Position numbers and translations under genes: made by a program. Below the pieces are notes generated by a model, which worked only from the letters and a program-made list of their open reading frames with translations, was not told where the DNA came from and made no database searches. 44,086 nucleotides of DNA, taken from contig JAICJH010000058.1 of NCBI GenBank assembly GCA_025928545.1, positions 1-44,086 of the forward strand, written 5' to 3'. The stretch's first letter is position 1. Each line of letters starts with the position of its first letter. Shown here piece by piece: positions 1 to 6,795 of the stretch. This stretch comes from Bryobacteraceae bacterium. Lineage in GTDB: Bacteria > Acidobacteriota > Terriglobia > Bryobacterales > Bryobacteraceae.

Positions 1-100
1 CCTGTCGCGGGCAAATGGAAATCAATCCCAGGCGGCAAGGGCGCTGAGGATCGGGCGTGATGCGCTGCGTTACAAAATGCGCAAGCACGGCCTGCTCTAG
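1..100 (+). CDS. C-terminal end of a Fis-type transcriptional regulator (partial)
   Basis: Reading from base 2, about 32 codons end at TAG (98-100). They encode a helix-turn-helix of the Fis/NtrC C-terminal type: an N-G-N-x-x-x-A-A-x-x-L-x-I pattern followed by L-R-Y-K-M-R-K-x-G-L. This pattern is typical of the DNA-binding end of sigma-54-dependent response regulators and activators. The rest of the gene lies before the window, so receiver and AAA+ domains cannot be checked. A copy of the 32-bp repeat begins 19 bases after the stop. The family call is firm, but the exact regulator is unknown. Confidence 0.8.
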   Translation, partial: LSRANGNQSQAARALRIGRDALRYKMRKHGLL

Positions 101-116
101 ATCGGCTTCCTGAGTC

Positions 117-1520
117 TTATCGGCGTGCACCGGCGTGCATCGGCGGCTTACCTGACCATTGCGGCGCAGAAGCCGCATTAGCCACCGCCGCAACACCGGC
201 AGCGATGCCTTTATCAACCTTCACCAGATTGTTGTAGTCGATTTTCGAAGCCTCGTCACTAACGGCGTGATAGTCGGCAAACTCAAAAGCCACCACAGCG
301 GTATGCGCCACAATGCCGGCCAGCGCAAACGAATAGTTATCGCTGCGGTCGAAATAATCGTCGCCGTTTTCCTTCTTATAGAGCGTAGCGCCGGCCAACT
401 TCACCGCCGGAGCCATCATCGCCGCAAGATTCGAATACGAAGGTCCCGTGAGAGCCAGCCGCGCTATTTCAGGACCGTCGCTGGAGTCGGTTCGTCCCAG
501 TTGCTCCAGGTTAATATCCGCAATAGTGCGGGCAATCGGGACAAGGGGATGGCGCACATAAAATGCCGATCCGAGCAGCCCTTCCTCTTCCCCGAACACC
601 GCCAGAAACAAAACACCGCGCCGCGGATGCGGATCCGTCCGCAGCGCTTTCGCAATTTCAATCAGCGATGCCGCGCCGCTGGCGTTATCGTTGGCCCCGT
701 TGTAAACCCTGTCCCCCGGCCCGGGCGGCCGTTCGCCCAGATGATCGTAGTGAGCGGACACGATTACGAACTGGTCGCGCACAGCCGGATCGGAGCCGCC
801 AAGAATGCCCGCCACATTTCGGAGCGAAACGTTGCTCCGTATCGGTGCTCTCACATGAAGATTCAGCCTGACCTGGTTCCTGCTGTTAATCGCGAAGAGA
901 CGTCTGACGCCGCGATTGTAGATCCGGATAACCGGCGGCAGGGCTGGATCGGCATCGAGCAGTACCGGAGATTCACTTTTAGGGCGCGATCCATCGAGAG
1001 CCAGCAGAATGAGCGATGGCTTGCGGGCCCGCAGCGCATAGAGTGCGGAATCGGTGCTCCAGGCTTCCCCGCCCGCCACCACACGACCCGTCATTTCAGG
1101 CAGCGGCCCGTCATTCAAACAAACGACCGTCTCGTTTTGAAAATCGAGGCCCGAAACCGATAAGACTGCCACATCGGCGGCGTTGACGCTGCGGGATCTG
1201 CCGGCTTGCGTGAACGCCATCCGGAAATCAACGGTGCGTTGAGTGACCTGAGCGAATGAGGCAGTTTGAAAAAAGGAGCCGTCCGTGCCGCCTGGCGCGA
1301 GGCCGGCCCTGCGGAATTGGTCGGCCAGATAATCGGCCGAGGCTTCCAGACCTCGCGAGGGAGTCAGCCGGCCCGCACGCTGATCCGAAGCGAGCCAGGT
1401 AATGTTGCTTCGCAGGGATTCGGCGGAAATCCGGTCCAGCGCGACCGCGCTCCAGAGCGCGCAGACGGCAGCGAGTCCGGCGGCAATCAGTTGAGCAGCT
1501 TTGCGCGCGCGCCGTGCCAC
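117..1520 (-). CDS. Exported M28-family zinc metallopeptidase
   Basis: Predicted secreted aminopeptidase of the M28 (Peptidase_M28) family, 467 aa. Residues 8-28 form a hydrophobic signal-peptide or membrane-anchor segment. The catalytic domain follows from about residue 230. It has the first metal ligands in SAHYDHLG (H257, D259), the bridging aspartate in NGANDNASG (D278) and the acidic pair in GEEEGLLGS (E311-E313). These match the co-catalytic two-zinc site of the family. The start is GTG at 1518-1520, directly after the TGA of the upstream aldolase (1521-1523), so the two are probably translationally coupled. An oddity is that the last eight or nine residues (PPMHAGARR) and the stop lie in a copy of the 32-bp repeat, so the C-terminus appears to be repeat-derived. 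The substrate is unknown. Confidence 0.9.
   Translation of the reverse strand: MARRARKAAQLIAAGLAAVCALWSAVALDRISAESLRSNITWLASDQRAGRLTPSRGLEASADYLADQFRRAGLAPGGTDGSFFQTASFAQVTQRTVDFRMAFTQAGRSRSVNAADVAVLSVSGLDFQNETVVCLNDGPLPEMTGRVVAGGEAWSTDSALYALRARKPSLILLALDGSRPKSESPVLLDADPALPPVIRIYNRGVRRLFAINSRNQVRLNLHVRAPIRSNVSLRNVAGILGGSDPAVRDQFVIVSAHYDHLGERPPGPGDRVYNGANDNASGAASLIEIAKALRTDPHPRRGVLFLAVFGEEEGLLGSAFYVRHPLVPIARTIADINLEQLGRTDSSDGPEIARLALTGPSYSNLAAMMAPAVKLAGATLYKKENGDDYFDRSDNYSFALAGIVAHTAVVAFEFADYHAVSDEASKIDYNNLVKVDKGIAAGVAAVANAASAPQWSGKPPMHAGARR
119..150 (-). repeat. 32-bp interspersed repeat, copy a
   Basis: On the minus strand this matches the window-wide repeat: a six-base head followed by 10-nt units of the form GCCGATGCAC / GCCGRTKCAC and a final GCCGAT. 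The head is diverged here (TAAGCC instead of ATGGCC). The copy lies inside the 3' end of the M28 peptidase frame and supplies its last residues. It sits between the converging ends of that gene and the Fis-type regulator. Confidence 0.85.
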
Positions 1521-2291
1521 TCAGGCCTTCAGAATTGTGCGCACATTCACGGAGGCTTGTTCCAGCAGCATCGCGAGATCGTTCGAGCAGCCAACGAAGA
1601 GCATCCCGCGATCTATCCAGAAACGCGCCATGGCCGCTGCGCGAGTATGAATTCCAGGTATGATTCCGTGGCGCAGGCAGGCGTCGCGTATCGTTTCTAT
1701 CGCTCCGATCATCTTCGGATGATCCATATTCCCGGGCACTCCGAGAGAGATGGAGAGATCGGCGGGGCCGATCATGACCGTGTCGAACCCAGGCACGCTG
1801 AGGATTTCATCCAGCGCCTCGACCGCGCGCACAGTCTCAATCTGGACCACTCGCATCAGGTTGGCGTCGTAGTGGTCGATAAGTTGAGTGAAGTTCAGCG
1901 GCTCGTAATCGGCATTGTTGGGCGCAAGGCCGTAGCCGCGAATGCCGGTGGGCGGATAAATGGTCCAGCTGATGGCTTTTTCCAGTTGCCCGGGGTCTTC
2001 GGTGCGGGGAAAAATGATGCCGCCGGCGCCGCAATCGAGCGCGCGGGCTACCAGAGAATACTGGAAATCGGCCACGCGGACGATGGGGCAGAAATTAACC
2101 AGATTCGCCACGCGGCAAATGTCGTTCACCGTTTCCAGATCGAAATTGCCATGCTCGGTATCGACGAAAGCCCATTGCAGGCCGGCCGCCGCGAGGATCT
2201 TGGGAATTTCCGCGGAACGAAAATTGCCGAACCCACAGCCTAACTGTACTTTGCCTTGCTTCAGTGCCTGTTTAACCGAGTTCTCACGCAT
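1521..2291 (-). CDS. HpcH/HpaI-family aldolase (2-dehydro-3-deoxyglucarate aldolase-like)
   Basis: A 256-aa class II pyruvate aldolase-type TIM barrel of the HpcH/HpaI family. Members cleave 4-hydroxy-2-oxo acids to pyruvate and an aldehyde using a divalent metal. Visible family signatures are FVDTEHGNFD near residue 42 (catalytic-loop acidic and histidine residues), a G-G-I-I-F-P-R region near residue 95, P-P-x-G-x-R-G-Y-G near 120, Q-I-E-T near 150 and IGPADLSISLG near 177, which contains the conserved metal and substrate residues. ATG at 2289-2291 is preferred over the TTG just before it. The stop directly abuts the GTG of the M28 peptidase, so they are probably co-transcribed. The physiological substrate cannot be read from the sequence. 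Confidence 0.9.
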   Translation of the reverse strand: MRENSVKQALKQGKVQLGCGFGNFRSAEIPKILAAAGLQWAFVDTEHGNFDLETVNDICRVANLVNFCPIVRVADFQYSLVARALDCGAGGIIFPRTEDPGQLEKAISWTIYPPTGIRGYGLAPNNADYEPLNFTQLIDHYDANLMRVVQIETVRAVEALDEILSVPGFDTVMIGPADLSISLGVPGNMDHPKMIGAIETIRDACLRHGIIPGIHTRAAAMARFWIDRGMLFVGCSNDLAMLLEQASVNVRTILKA

Positions 2292-2378
2292 CAATATGAA
2301 GATACCGTGCCTGGTTCGCCAGTGCGGATGCGAAACGTCTGCGGTTGTTTGGAGGGCAAGGTTCGATGCCTCTGCCAG

Positions 2379-3440
2379 TCACCGTTTGATGCGAAGATAT
2401 TTTTTCGGATTGCTCCGAAAATCCTTGAGGGTTGCCTCCAGGCTTTGCAGAGAACCAACCAGCGATTCGTAAGTCTGCGGAGTGGTGAGCAATTCGCCGG
2501 CTTTGCCTTCACCCCGGTTGAGCGCCGCCAGCATGTTGTCGGTCGATTCCAGCATGCGCGCGATGTTCTGGTAAGTTTCTTGGTCGCGCAGGCCAGGCGC
2601 GGTCTTCGCCATGCTTGCCCGGAATTCCGCAATCGACTTCCTGATGCTTTTGACCAGGTTAAGAATCGTGTTGTATTGTTCGTCGCTTGCATAGGCGCGC
2701 CCGGCGACGCCTTCGCCCCGCTGCACGGCCTGCAGCGCATCGTCGATCTTGCGGATTGAGTTGTCCCAGTCCGAATAGAGGCTGGTAGTGAACACCGCGG
2801 CGCCTGCCGGCGTGGTTCTCGCCACCAGATCCCGCATATTACTTTCGAAAAGCTCCACGCTGCGAACTAACCGCCCGTACTCCTTGTCCCCCATAATGTA
2901 ATGTCCCGTCGGAGTGTCCGGCGATGCGAGACTCACCATCATGTTGTCCACCTTCTTCAGCGTGTCCTGGAGGCCGTAGATCAGATCGGCTTTATCGGCT
3001 GCGGAAGCGGCCGGTTCGCTGCGCAGTTCTCCGCCGTCCGCTACGGTCAGTCTTTCCTTGCCAGCCGCAATATCCAGAAACTTTTCGCCAATCAGAGTAT
3101 CCGAGCCGAGACTGGTTTGTGAATCCAGCGGAATCTTCGGCAGGTAAACTTCTTCCACCCGCAGGTTGACCCTCACCGCGCGCTGCTGGTCGAGGTAACC
3201 CGACACCAGAATGTTTTTTACTTTGCCGATCTGCACGCCATCCAGGCGGACTGCCGCCCCTGCGCCGAGGCCTGTCGCATCCGGCAGATAAGTTTTGAGG
3301 TCGACTTTGCGGGCGAACAGACCTGCACCGCCGCCTGTCAGCAGCCAGACCAGAATTCCAACCAGGGTAAGTGCCGACAGGATGACACCGGCAACTCTGG
3401 TGATCATCGGGGGTGTCGGTTTGATCTCCAGTTCAGCCAT
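2379..3440 (-). CDS. MCE/MlaD-domain protein (phospholipid ABC transport, substrate-binding)
   Basis: A 353-aa protein with one N-terminal transmembrane helix (about residues 15-37) followed by an MCE/MlaD domain (about 45-125). The core has the typical D-A-T-G-L-x-x-G-A-x-V-R-x-x-G-V-x-I-G-K-V pattern and then L-I-G-E-K-F-L-D-I. The remaining 200 residues are mostly helical and resemble the extended tail of MCE proteins. In known systems MlaD-type proteins sit in the inner membrane and pass lipids between membranes with an MlaE/MlaF ABC transporter. No mlaE or mlaF is present in the window, so the partners must lie elsewhere. It is followed by the aldolase after 87 bases and is divergent from the Yip1-like gene. 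Confidence 0.88.
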   Translation of the reverse strand: MAELEIKPTPPMITRVAGVILSALTLVGILVWLLTGGGAGLFARKVDLKTYLPDATGLGAGAAVRLDGVQIGKVKNILVSGYLDQQRAVRVNLRVEEVYLPKIPLDSQTSLGSDTLIGEKFLDIAAGKERLTVADGGELRSEPAASAADKADLIYGLQDTLKKVDNMMVSLASPDTPTGHYIMGDKEYGRLVRSVELFESNMRDLVARTTPAGAAVFTTSLYSDWDNSIRKIDDALQAVQRGEGVAGRAYASDEQYNTILNLVKSIRKSIAEFRASMAKTAPGLRDQETYQNIARMLESTDNMLAALNRGEGKAGELLTTPQTYESLVGSLQSLEATLKDFRSNPKKYLRIKR

Positions 3441-3548
3441 GTTGAATTGGGTGACGATTCGCCTCAGGCCCGCGTGCAGCGGCTTCTGAGCTATCAGTTT
3501 ACCAGCGTTCGGTGATACAATCCCATCACCCCACGTGGCCGAAACGCG

Positions 3549-4235
3549 ATGAATGCCCTGATTGAAGTCTTCGTCCAGCCCGGAAAACTTTTCTCGACTC
3601 TCCCCGAACGCCGGGCTCCATGGGTGGCGCCATTGCTGGCCAACACGATCCTGCTGCTGATCTCCACGGCCGTTACCGTCAACGTGCTCGGCATGGATCT
3701 GATTATGCGCCAGCGCCTGGCCTCTTCGAATATGAGCCCTGAGCAGATGCAGCTTGCGATGGAACGCGCGGCTTCACCGGTCACAACGTACATTACTTAT
3801 GCGGCCGTTGCGATCGGGACTCCGCTCTCGATGCTGACAATCGCGGGGATTCTTTTCGCTTTCGGAATGATGACGGCGCGCGCGCCGAAATTCGGCAGCA
3901 TGCTCGCCATGGTGACCCTGGCATTCTTCCCCTATTTCGTGGTGACGGTCCTGATGACCGCGCTGGTGATGCTCGCCGCTCCGGATAAATCCGCTCTGGA
4001 TATCAACAATATTCTGGCGACCAATGTCGCCGCCTTCGTGAACCGGTCGGAGACTTCCAAAGGTATCTACGCGCTGTACAACTCATTGGACTTACTGAGC
4101 TTTTTCGAAATTGGATTTCTGTCCTGGGGATTTTCCAGACTGACGAAAGCCGGTTTTTCAGCGGGCCTCGGCGCGGTCAGCGTAATGTGGATACTTTACG
4201 TGATGGTCAAGATGGCGCTAAGTCTGTTCCAGTAA
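3549..4235 (+). CDS. Yip1-domain multi-pass membrane protein
   Basis: A 228-aa integral membrane protein. It has a short cytosolic N-terminus (a V-F-x-x-P-x-x-x-F motif, as in bacterial Yip1/YIP-domain proteins) and about five hydrophobic segments (approximately residues 28-46, 76-103, 114-140, 170-195 and 205-226). The family is widespread in Acidobacteriota and has no established biochemical role in bacteria. A TACAAT-like -10 hexamer lies upstream near 3515, but no convincing -35 is visible. The gene diverges from the MCE gene across about 108 bases. Confidence 0.75.
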   Translation: MNALIEVFVQPGKLFSTLPERRAPWVAPLLANTILLLISTAVTVNVLGMDLIMRQRLASSNMSPEQMQLAMERAASPVTTYITYAAVAIGTPLSMLTIAGILFAFGMMTARAPKFGSMLAMVTLAFFPYFVVTVLMTALVMLAAPDKSALDINNILATNVAAFVNRSETSKGIYALYNSLDLLSFFEIGFLSWGFSRLTKAGFSAGLGAVSVMWILYVMVKMALSLFQ

Positions 4236-4453
4236 CTCCGCACCGAACTCCCGCCGCAATTTGACAACCACCCTCGCCGCTCCGTACACTAATGTTTTGG
4301 AAGGGTCATCATGGCGCTGAATACCATCGCACTGAGATTACCGGTCCGGGTGCCCAGCAACGCTGAGCACTGTCCCCCCTCGGGAGGTGCGCCTTCTCGG
4401 TTAGTTTACTAACGAGAACGGCCGCTTCCAGCCTTCGGGCGATCCCGCACGGA
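4236..4453. other. Region between the Yip1-like gene and comF, no clear gene
   Basis: About 218 bases. A 33-codon frame starts at ATG 4311 and stops at TAA 4410-4412. It resembles nothing known and is probably not a gene. The comF reading frame is already open from 4367 onward but offers no ATG, GTG or TTG here (see comF). No strong terminator hairpin or promoter was recognised. Confidence 0.4.
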
Positions 4454-5167
4454 ATTTTTTCGCTTTTTTTCCCGGCTGAGTGCCGCATTTGTGATGAGCC
4501 GCTCACTGGCTTCACCCGAATTCCGGTTTGCCGCGCCTGCCTGAACTCCCCCGCGCCGCTCGAAGCGGATTACTTCTGCGCCTCGTGCCATGCGCCGTTC
4601 CAGAACGCTTTTCCGCTGGATGCCGGCGGCGTCTGCGCTCTTTGCCGCTCCGGGCTCCAGGGGTTTGATCGTGCGGCGAGCTTCGGCTTTTACGACGGCG
4701 CGCTGCGCAGCCTCATCCACCTGTATAAGTACTCCGGCATGCGGCCGCTTGCGAGTCAGCTTTCGCGATATCTGGAGCACGCAATTTCCATCGACGAGCG
4801 CTATGACGTAATCGTCCCAGTACCGTTGCATTGGCGGAAGCAGTGGCATCGCGGTTATAACCAGGCTGAACTACTCGCCCGCGAGGTCTCGCAGCGCCGG
4901 CGAATACCGCTTCTCAAAGCGCTGCGGCGCGTCAAAGCCACCGTAAACCAGTCGGGGCTGACAAGTGCGGCGAGGCGTTCGAACATCGCGGGTGCCTTTC
5001 AGCCACGTGCCGGAATCGACTTGCAGGGTAAGAGAGTTCTTTTAATCGACGACGTATTTACTACAGGGGCGACGGCCGGCGCCTGCGCCCGCGCCCTGAA
5101 GAAAGCGGGAGCCGGGAACGTCGCGCTGCTGACACTGGCACGCGCCGACCGGCGCTGGAGAGCTTAG
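4454..5167 (+). CDS. comF: ComF-family phosphoribosyltransferase-like protein, start uncertain
   Basis: A ComF-like protein, about 237 aa if counted from an ATT at 4454. The N-terminus has the typical FFPAECRICDEPL zinc knuckle, followed by further cysteine pairs (CRACL, CASCH, CALCR). The middle has FGFYDGALRSLIHLYKY and then VPVPLHWRKQWHRGYNQAELLA. The C-terminus carries the type I PRTase PRPP loop VLLIDDVFTTGAT. In competent bacteria ComF aids DNA uptake and single-stranded DNA handling. The open frame runs from 4367, and the first ATG in frame (4739) would remove the whole zinc domain. The true start must therefore be a rare codon (ATT 4454, ATC 4442 or CTG 4370), or there is a frameshift or sequencing error upstream. 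The family assignment is firm; the start is a guess. Confidence 0.85.
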   Translation: MFSLFFPAECRICDEPLTGFTRIPVCRACLNSPAPLEADYFCASCHAPFQNAFPLDAGGVCALCRSGLQGFDRAASFGFYDGALRSLIHLYKYSGMRPLASQLSRYLEHAISIDERYDVIVPVPLHWRKQWHRGYNQAELLAREVSQRRRIPLLKALRRVKATVNQSGLTSAARRSNIAGAFQPRAGIDLQGKRVLLIDDVFTTGATAGACARALKKAGAGNVALLTLARADRRWRA

Positions 5168-5192
5168 ACAGGATGCTGAAAAACGTTTTCTG

Positions 5193-5224
5193 ATCGGCGT
5201 GCATCGGCGTTCATCGGCGGCTAT
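5193..5224 (-). repeat. 32-bp interspersed repeat, copy b
   Basis: Minus-strand copy between comF and the HNH gene, with two 10-nt GCCGATGMAC-type units and a changed head (ATAGCC). Beyond its head the flank reads AAAAACCCTAAAT on the minus strand. This is similar to the AAAACCCTTAAT flank of copy c, so the shared unit may extend past 32 bases in these two copies. Confidence 0.85.
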
Positions 5225-5268
5225 TTAGGGTTTTTCCGCAACACGGTAAAGGAGCGAGAACGACAGGG

Positions 5269-5817
5269 ATGGAGAGTTTAAGGAAGATGACTCAAGCCAC
5301 TACCAGACTTCAGAAGCCCGTACTCGTACTGAATGCGAGCTATGAACCAATCAATATCTGTGCGGCGCGCCGCGCCCTGGTTCTGGTGCTCAAGGGAATT
5401 GCCTCGGCCGAGGAAGTAACCTCGCATGCCGTGCATTCCTCGCGAAAATCCCTGCGTGTGCCGAGCGTGATCCGGCTCCTCGAATACCGGCGTATTCCGC
5501 ATCAGACCCGCGCGCTCTCGCGCAAGAACATCATGATGCGCGACCGCTACACCTGCCAGTACTGCGCCAAGCTCATGCCGGCTGGTGAGTTGACTTTGGA
5601 TCACGTAATTCCCCGCTCACGCGCCGGGGAGTCCGCCTGGGAAAATCTGGTGGCGTGCTGCCATCCCTGCAATAACCGCAAGGGTAGCCGAACTCCGGAA
5701 GAGGCGGGAATGAAACTGGCCCGCCAGCCAAAGCCTTTCAGCCTGCACACCAGCCGGCACCTCATGCGCCTGCTGGGTAAAGGCGAAGAGCAGTGGCGCA
5801 AGTACCTGTTCTTCTGA
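5269..5817 (+). CDS. HNH endonuclease
   Basis: A 182-aa HNH endonuclease of the type common near housekeeping genes in many bacteria. The N-terminal half begins with VLVLNASYEPINICAARRALVLVLKG and holds a conserved beta-rich extension. The C-terminal HNH core contains CQYC, LTLDHVIPRSRAG (catalytic D-H), the N of WENLVACC, and CHPCNNRKG, giving two CxxC zinc pairs around the HNH motif. ATG 5269 gives the longest frame. ATG 5287 is also possible and would start nearer the conserved region. Such proteins are annotated as HNH nucleases, but their cellular role is mostly unproven. Confidence 0.88.
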   Translation: MESLRKMTQATTRLQKPVLVLNASYEPINICAARRALVLVLKGIASAEEVTSHAVHSSRKSLRVPSVIRLLEYRRIPHQTRALSRKNIMMRDRYTCQYCAKLMPAGELTLDHVIPRSRAGESAWENLVACCHPCNNRKGSRTPEEAGMKLARQPKPFSLHTSRHLMRLLGKGEEQWRKYLFF

Positions 5818-5853
5818 CGGTCCGAAAATTTCGAACCAGCCTCGTTTTTTCTC

Positions 5854-5884
5854 TTGACCCTCACGTTGCGTGATCCCTGAGAAT
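5854..5884 (+). promoter_or_regulatory. MerR-type promoter with operator dyad upstream of the MerR-cupin gene
   Basis: A -35-like TTGACC (5854-5859) is followed by a 19-base spacer and a -10-like GAGAAT (5879-5884). The overlong 19-base spacer is typical of promoters controlled by MerR-family activators. Inside the spacer is an inverted repeat, CTCACG-TTG-CGTGAT (5860-5874), with five of six arm bases matching. This suggests autoregulation. A transcription start about 7 bases after the -10 would fall near 5891, leaving only a few bases before the ATG at 5895, so the mRNA may be almost leaderless. Confidence 0.6.
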
Positions 5885-5894
5885 ACAGATAACG

Positions 5895-6764
5895 ATGGCT
5901 TACACAGTCAAACAAGTGGCCGCGTTGTCCGGCGTCAGCGTCCGCACGCTTCATTTCTACGATGAAACCGGCCTGCTGAAACCCGCCCGGCAAGCGGCCA
6001 ACGGCTACCGATTCTACGAAGAGGCTCAGCTGTTGACGCTCCAGCAAATTCTGTTCTACCGGGAACTGGGCTTCGAACTGAAGCAAATCGCGCGAATCCT
6101 GGGCCGGGCCGATTTCGAAAAAGTCGCCGCACTTCAGGCGCATCGGGAGGTTCTCACGGAGACCCTCGCCCGGGCAGCCCGGCTGATTGAAACCATCGAC
6201 AAAACCATCGATCACCTGAAGGGAACAAAAAACATGACCAGTGAAGATCTGTTTGCAGGTTTCAGCGTCGCGGCCGGAAAGGACAGGTTCGATGAACAGA
6301 TCGAACTTGGCGGCGAACCGAACGATTGCAAGGTATCGGCGCGGGACACCAATGGCGCGATGTGCGCCTTCGAATTCACCGGAGGCGGCGGCGGACCGCG
6401 TCATCTCCACCATGATCAGGATGAGTGGATCTATATCGTCGACGGAGAGTTTGAGTTTCAGGTCGGCGAGAAGCGATTTCATCTGGGAGCCCGCGAATCG
6501 GTCTTCCTTCCGCGCAAAGTCCCGCACGCGTGGAGCAGCATCGGCGGCAAACCAGGGACGGTAATCGATGTCTATCAGCCGGCGGGCAGGATGGAAGAAT
6601 TCTTCCGCGAGTTAGGCAAGTACAGGAACAGGCCCTGGGTGCACGAGGTACTGACCCTCCCGGAGTTGAAGCAACTCTTCCGCGAGCACGGAATGGACGT
6701 AGCCGGCCCGCCGCTGACAGGCGAATGGAAAGTGGACGAAGAGGGCCGCATGACATCGGCGTGA
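5895..6764 (+). CDS. MerR-family regulator fused to a cupin sensor domain
   Basis: A 289-aa two-domain protein. Residues 1-70 are a MerR winged helix-turn-helix (YTVKQVAALSGVSVRTLHFYDETGLL, then the wing with NGYRFY), followed by a coiled-coil dimerisation helix to about 112. The linker KNMTSEDLFAGFS resembles the junction that precedes the TipAS ligand domain in TipA-like regulators. What follows instead is a single-domain cupin (about 130-245) with a G-x-x-H-L-H-H-x-x-D-E motif and a second P-x-x-x-x-H-A-W motif, giving a likely metal site. The natural inference is a regulator sensing a small ligand bound by the cupin. The upstream promoter and dyad suggest self-control. The last residues and the stop lie in repeat copy c. 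Confidence 0.88.
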   Translation: MAYTVKQVAALSGVSVRTLHFYDETGLLKPARQAANGYRFYEEAQLLTLQQILFYRELGFELKQIARILGRADFEKVAALQAHREVLTETLARAARLIETIDKTIDHLKGTKNMTSEDLFAGFSVAAGKDRFDEQIELGGEPNDCKVSARDTNGAMCAFEFTGGGGGPRHLHHDQDEWIYIVDGEFEFQVGEKRFHLGARESVFLPRKVPHAWSSIGGKPGTVIDVYQPAGRMEEFFRELGKYRNRPWVHEVLTLPELKQLFREHGMDVAGPPLTGEWKVDEEGRMTSA

Positions 6765-6786
6765 ACCGGCCTGCACCGGCGGCCAT
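6755..6786 (-). repeat. 32-bp interspersed repeat, copy c
   Basis: Minus-strand copy with an intact ATGGCC head and several substitutions in the 10-nt units. It lies between the converging ends of the MerR-cupin and U32 genes. It contains the TGA stop and the last codons of the MerR-cupin frame. Confidence 0.85.
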
Positions 6787-6795
6787 TAAGGGTTT

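Noticed and set aside
4311..4412. A 33-codon frame before comF
   Set aside because: It has no recognisable family and no good ribosome-binding site, and it is too short to support.
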